Below, piece after piece: positions 21,087 to 23,626 of a stretch of 23,626 bases of DNA; the first letter of the stretch is position 1; the number at the start of each line of letters is the position of its first letter. The notes below the pieces were generated by a model, which was not told where the DNA came from, made no database searches, and was given only the letters and a program-made list of their open reading frames with translations. The stretch comes from Nitrospira sp. UBA2083 (GTDB lineage: Bacteria; Nitrospirota; Nitrospiria; Nitrospirales; Nitrospiraceae): positions 8,931 through 32,556 of the forward strand of contig DCZN01000127.1 of NCBI GenBank assembly GCA_002331625.1, given 5' to 3'. Position numbers and translations under genes: made by a program.

Positions 21087-22513
21087 TGACACGTCTTTCC
21101 GGTTCGACCGTCTTCGGAGGAACGATCCTTCTTATTGGTCTCACCGCCACATGGGCCTGGGCAGCTAGTCCTTCCGCTTCCCACCGGGCAGCATCAGCAG
21201 TACCCCTCTGCAATAGCCCGTACAAGAACAAGCCCGTCCCACCCAAAACGTTGCAAGCTCTCGTTCATTCGCATGAACGATGGGTGGAATATCGGAGCAA
21301 TCCAACCGCCACACGGCTGGACCTCTGCCACGCAGATCTGAGCCGAGCCGTACTCGCAGGAGCGAATCTCGAACGTGCAGAGCTGGAAGGCACCGTCCTG
21401 CGTCAAGCAAATCTGTCTCAGGTTACCCTGGCTCAGGCCAGCCTGTCTGGGGCTGATCTCACCAAAGCCATCCTTAAAGACAGTAACCTCTCCGGAGCCG
21501 ATCTGCGTCGAGCCAAGCTGACAGGAGTGGATCTTTCTCGTGCCGTGGGGGACGAAGCCGCGCTCTTCGATGCTGTGCTTATCGGCGCCAAGTTGAATGA
21601 GTCCGCCTTTGAACGGGCCCAGTTTGAGGGTGCCGACCTCAGCACTGCTGACTTAACCGACGGCAACTTCGCCGAAGCCTATTTCTACGGATCAACGCTG
21701 AAAGGTGCGACCCTGGTCAATACGGATCTGACTAGCGCGGACCTGCGTCGCGCCACCCTGTCCAATGCAAACCTCTATCGTGCGAATCTGCAGGGCGCAT
21801 TACTGGACCGGGCGCAACTGGAGCAGGCCCGGCTGATCGAAGCTGACATGGAAAGTGCCTATTTAGACGAAGCAAATTTGCGCGACGCCAACCTGAAATC
21901 AGCGATCCTTCGCGGTGCGGACTTGCGGTACGCCGGCCTACATAGCGCGGGCCTGTATGAAACCGATTTAGAAGGAGCCAATCTGGAAGAAGCCACATTG
22001 GTCAAGGCTGATTTGACCTCGGCGAAGCTCCGGATGGCGATTCTCTACCACGCGGTCCTCGATGAAGCCACGTTCCTGGACGGGATCCTCACCCGTGCGG
22101 TCCTGATCGGGGCCAAGGGATGGCACACCAACTTCATGAACGGCGACCTCAGCGAAATCTATGCTCCAAAATCCTCGTTTCGGCAAGCCCAATTCAACAG
22201 GGCCAATCTGGAAGCGGCCAATTTCGTCGGTGCCGATCTTCGCGAGTCGAATTTCAGCCATGCCAACTTGACTCACGCCAATCTGCAGGATACCAATTTG
22301 CAGGATGCGATGTTCGTCGCGGTCAATTTGAGTGGGGCTCGGCTGGACTCAGCTGACCTGCATCGTGCGACCTTCAAGAGCGCCATCCTGTCAACGGTTG
22401 TCGGGCTCACACAGCCACAACTCAATACCGCCTGTGTTGACGATCAGACCAAGTTGCCGCCTGGCCTTAACCGTCCGGCTCCCTGCACCTCGGTGAAGAA
22501 AGACCCACGGTGA
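21086..22513 (+). CDS. Secreted pentapeptide-repeat protein, 475 aa
   Basis: Right-handed quadrilateral beta-helix protein predicted for the periplasm. Signal peptide about 1-26 (cleavage near AWA-AS). After a short Cys-containing linker (C42, C81), residues about 78-440 are pentapeptide repeats of the A(D/N)LXX type (LSGADLTKAILKDSN, ADLRRATLSNANLYRA), with breaks near residue 180 and near 350-370. The C-terminus (TACVDDQTKLPPGL to APC) contains a possible disulfide pair and matches the tail of other exported pentapeptide proteins. Start chosen at ATG 21086 (TGATG overlap with pncB, AAGGAG 7 bases upstream); GTG 21083 is a close alternative. Cytoplasmic pentapeptide proteins mimic DNA, but an exported one points to scaffolding or binding. 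Confidence 0.9.
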   Translation: MTRLSGSTVFGGTILLIGLTATWAWAASPSASHRAASAVPLCNSPYKNKPVPPKTLQALVHSHERWVEYRSNPTATRLDLCHADLSRAVLAGANLERAELEGTVLRQANLSQVTLAQASLSGADLTKAILKDSNLSGADLRRAKLTGVDLSRAVGDEAALFDAVLIGAKLNESAFERAQFEGADLSTADLTDGNFAEAYFYGSTLKGATLVNTDLTSADLRRATLSNANLYRANLQGALLDRAQLEQARLIEADMESAYLDEANLRDANLKSAILRGADLRYAGLHSAGLYETDLEGANLEEATLVKADLTSAKLRMAILYHAVLDEATFLDGILTRAVLIGAKGWHTNFMNGDLSEIYAPKSSFRQAQFNRANLEAANFVGADLRESNFSHANLTHANLQDTNLQDAMFVAVNLSGARLDSADLHRATFKSAILSTVVGLTQPQLNTACVDDQTKLPPGLNRPAPCTSVKKDPR

Positions 22514-23148
22514 CGTCACAGCATGAGCACAGCGTGAGGATCACCAAAGGGGAACTTTCTCTTGAAGGTATCCTCGGACTCCCGGCTGATCCAGGCGGTG
22601 TTGTGGTCTTTGCCCATGGGAGTGGTAGCGGCCGATTGAGCCCTCGGAACAATTTCGTCGCCCGCCATCTACAGCAAGTAGGCTTCGCCACGTTGCTGCT
22701 TGATCTCCTGACTGAAGAGGAAGCAGAGGATCGATGCAATGTGTTTGATATCGATCTCTTGGCTGATCGGCTATTGATGGCAAAAGACTGGCTGGCAAAG
22801 GAACCCACGACGAGAAATCTGGGCGTCGGCTATTTCGGCGCCAGCACGGGCGCCGGAGCGGCTCTGCAAGCGGCTGCGCGAGAACCATCGAACATCAAGG
22901 CTGTCGTGTCACGCGGAGGACGACCGGACCTGGCCGAATCCTATCTGCCCTCGGTCACCGCCCCAACCTTGCTCATAGTGGGTGGCCACGATAAACCGGT
23001 CATTGAAATGAATCAGGCAGCATATGGCCTCCTGACCTGCGAAAAACAGGTAATTCTTATCCCCGGTGCGACGCACCTCTTCGAAGAACCTGGAACATTG
23101 GAACAGGTATCGGAACAGTCGGAAAGGTGGTTTCAGAAGTATCTGTAG
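22510..23148 (+). CDS. Dienelactone-hydrolase-like alpha/beta hydrolase, 212 aa
   Basis: Cytoplasmic alpha/beta hydrolase. The oxyanion-side HG motif is in VVVFAHGSGSGRLSPRN (residues 31-47). The nucleophile elbow is G-A-S112-T-G (GYFGASTGAGAAL), with D161 (GGHDKP) and H189 (GATHLFEEP) completing the triad. The short lid and length are typical of the dienelactone-hydrolase-like group that elsewhere is fused to or adjacent to phosphoribosyltransferase domains. The start GTG 22510 overlaps the upstream stop in a GTGA quartet; the upstream ribosome-binding site is poor, so re-initiation is likely. Substrate unknown. Confidence 0.9.
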   Translation: MTSQHEHSVRITKGELSLEGILGLPADPGGVVVFAHGSGSGRLSPRNNFVARHLQQVGFATLLLDLLTEEEAEDRCNVFDIDLLADRLLMAKDWLAKEPTTRNLGVGYFGASTGAGAALQAAAREPSNIKAVVSRGGRPDLAESYLPSVTAPTLLIVGGHDKPVIEMNQAAYGLLTCEKQVILIPGATHLFEEPGTLEQVSEQSERWFQKYL

Positions 23149-23430
23149 GAAGTCAAAGACTAGCGGGGGAATGGAAGGTCTTTCTAGCCAGAGCAGTGCA
23201 AGGCTCCCACGCAGGCACACGTTCCCATTCTGTGGCGTAGGCCGCAAAGGGAGTTTGTCATCTGTCCAATCGCGCGGCGTCGCTGTGTGAACATTGGTGC
23301 TGTTCGGCTATACCAGTGTTGATCTCGGGGAGTCAGTGTAGCGAGCGAGACCTGGTAAGGTCTTGATCCTCCGTATTCAGAATTGTGATGCAACCAGATT
23401 TCTTCACGTGCACAGAGAACTGGATACGTT
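23149..23430. other. 282-base convergent gap, no gene seen
   Basis: Convergent gap between the hydrolase and the SLBB gene. It contains a perfect 6-bp hairpin AGACCT-GGTA-AGGTCT at 23348-23363 and loose CAGTGT direct repeats (near 23310 and 23334), but no T-run and no convincing terminator. Short open frames here lack ribosome-binding sites. Confidence 0.5.
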
Positions 23431-23626
23431 TCAAAAGAACCGCTGTGGAACCACAATGATATCGTTTGGGTGGACGGGGTCATCGAGCTTGACCGGAATC
23501 GTTTCCTCTTGCCCATTGATCACTCGCAGAACCTTAGTCCGATTCTTCGCTGCTTTTTCTGTAAAGCCCCCGGCCATCGTAACCGCTTTGTGTATGGTCA
23601 AACCTTTTTCGTACATGTAATCACCT
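23431..23626 (-). CDS. C-terminal SLBB domain of a polysaccharide-export protein, 5'-truncated by the window edge
   Basis: The frame stays open to the window edge, so this is the end of a larger Wza-type outer-membrane polysaccharide-export or SLBB protein. The visible part reads GDYMYEKGLTIHKAVTMAGG, then FTEKAAKNRTKVLR, and ends VHPNDIIVVPQRFF, the usual SLBB ending. The internal ATG at 23616 is within the domain and not the start. It suggests an exopolysaccharide locus to the right. Confidence 0.88.
   Translation of the reverse strand, partial: GDYMYEKGLTIHKAVTMAGGFTEKAAKNRTKVLRVINGQEETIPVKLDDPVHPNDIIVVPQRFF

Noticed and set aside
23155..23183. AAAGAC/GTCTTT stem after the hydrolase stop as a terminator
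   Set aside because: Six pairs with a 17-base loop and no U-run; too weak.
1..23626. CRISPR arrays, tRNA/rRNA genes, insertion sequences, attachment sites
   Set aside because: No regularly spaced repeats, cloverleaf-like segments, transposase motifs or terminal inverted repeats were found by eye on either strand.

Overview
This is a bacterial chromosomal window of about 55-58% G+C by eye, densely coding on both strands. Gene content (many universal stress proteins, a rubrerythrin/CCG-reductase/DUF3501 operon, periplasmic metal-type proteins, a PPi-type phosphofructokinase, c-type cytochrome) fits a chemolithotroph such as Nitrospira. That assignment is an inference from gene content and style; no rRNA or other marker gene is present. 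No tRNA, rRNA, CRISPR array, transposase or phage gene was seen.

Layout. Positions 1-1458 hold the 3' three quarters of typA/bipA, followed by an unrecognised 250-aa protein. Positions 2394-3392 hold a peroxiredoxin and a thioredoxin-fold protein, separated by an unusual inverted-repeat leader. Positions 3490-4464 hold two tandem paralogous secreted HGG-motif proteins. Leftward genes follow: a 61-aa membrane protein, a double-domain 6-pyruvoyltetrahydropterin synthase/QueD protein (second domain degenerate), and a rubrerythrin, Fe-S/CCG protein and DUF3501 operon. Two rightward lipoproteins lie at 8383-9524.

Positions 9553-16145 are all leftward. They hold a MarR-type repressor with a C-terminal Cys/His cluster, whose promoter carries a perfectly phased 21-bp tandem repeat. 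Next come a double-domain UspA protein coupled to a PPi-type phosphofructokinase, and a tight operon of UspA, secreted cupredoxin, double UspA, DUF2934 protein and a 459-aa unknown protein. Positions 16146-16490 form a structured non-coding divergence zone. From 16491 to 23148 nine genes run rightward in close succession: a 31-aa membrane peptide, a short MgtE-like transporter, a double UspA, an FmdB-type zinc ribbon, a cytochrome c, pncA, pncB, a secreted pentapeptide-repeat protein and an alpha/beta hydrolase. The last four form a tight block with 1-4 base overlaps. At the right edge is the C-terminal end of an SLBB polysaccharide-export protein on the minus strand.

How the genes may work together. 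Four UspA genes (seven domains), PPi-phosphofructokinase, nicotinate salvage and a dienelactone-hydrolase-like protein recall the gene families of dormancy or low-energy regulons such as mycobacterial DosR. I read the right half as a stress and energy-economy island. The left half contributes peroxide/iron redox defence and periplasmic metal handling. A second theme is regulatory: several intergenic gaps hold short inverted repeats of similar word composition, often ending exactly at a start or stop codon.
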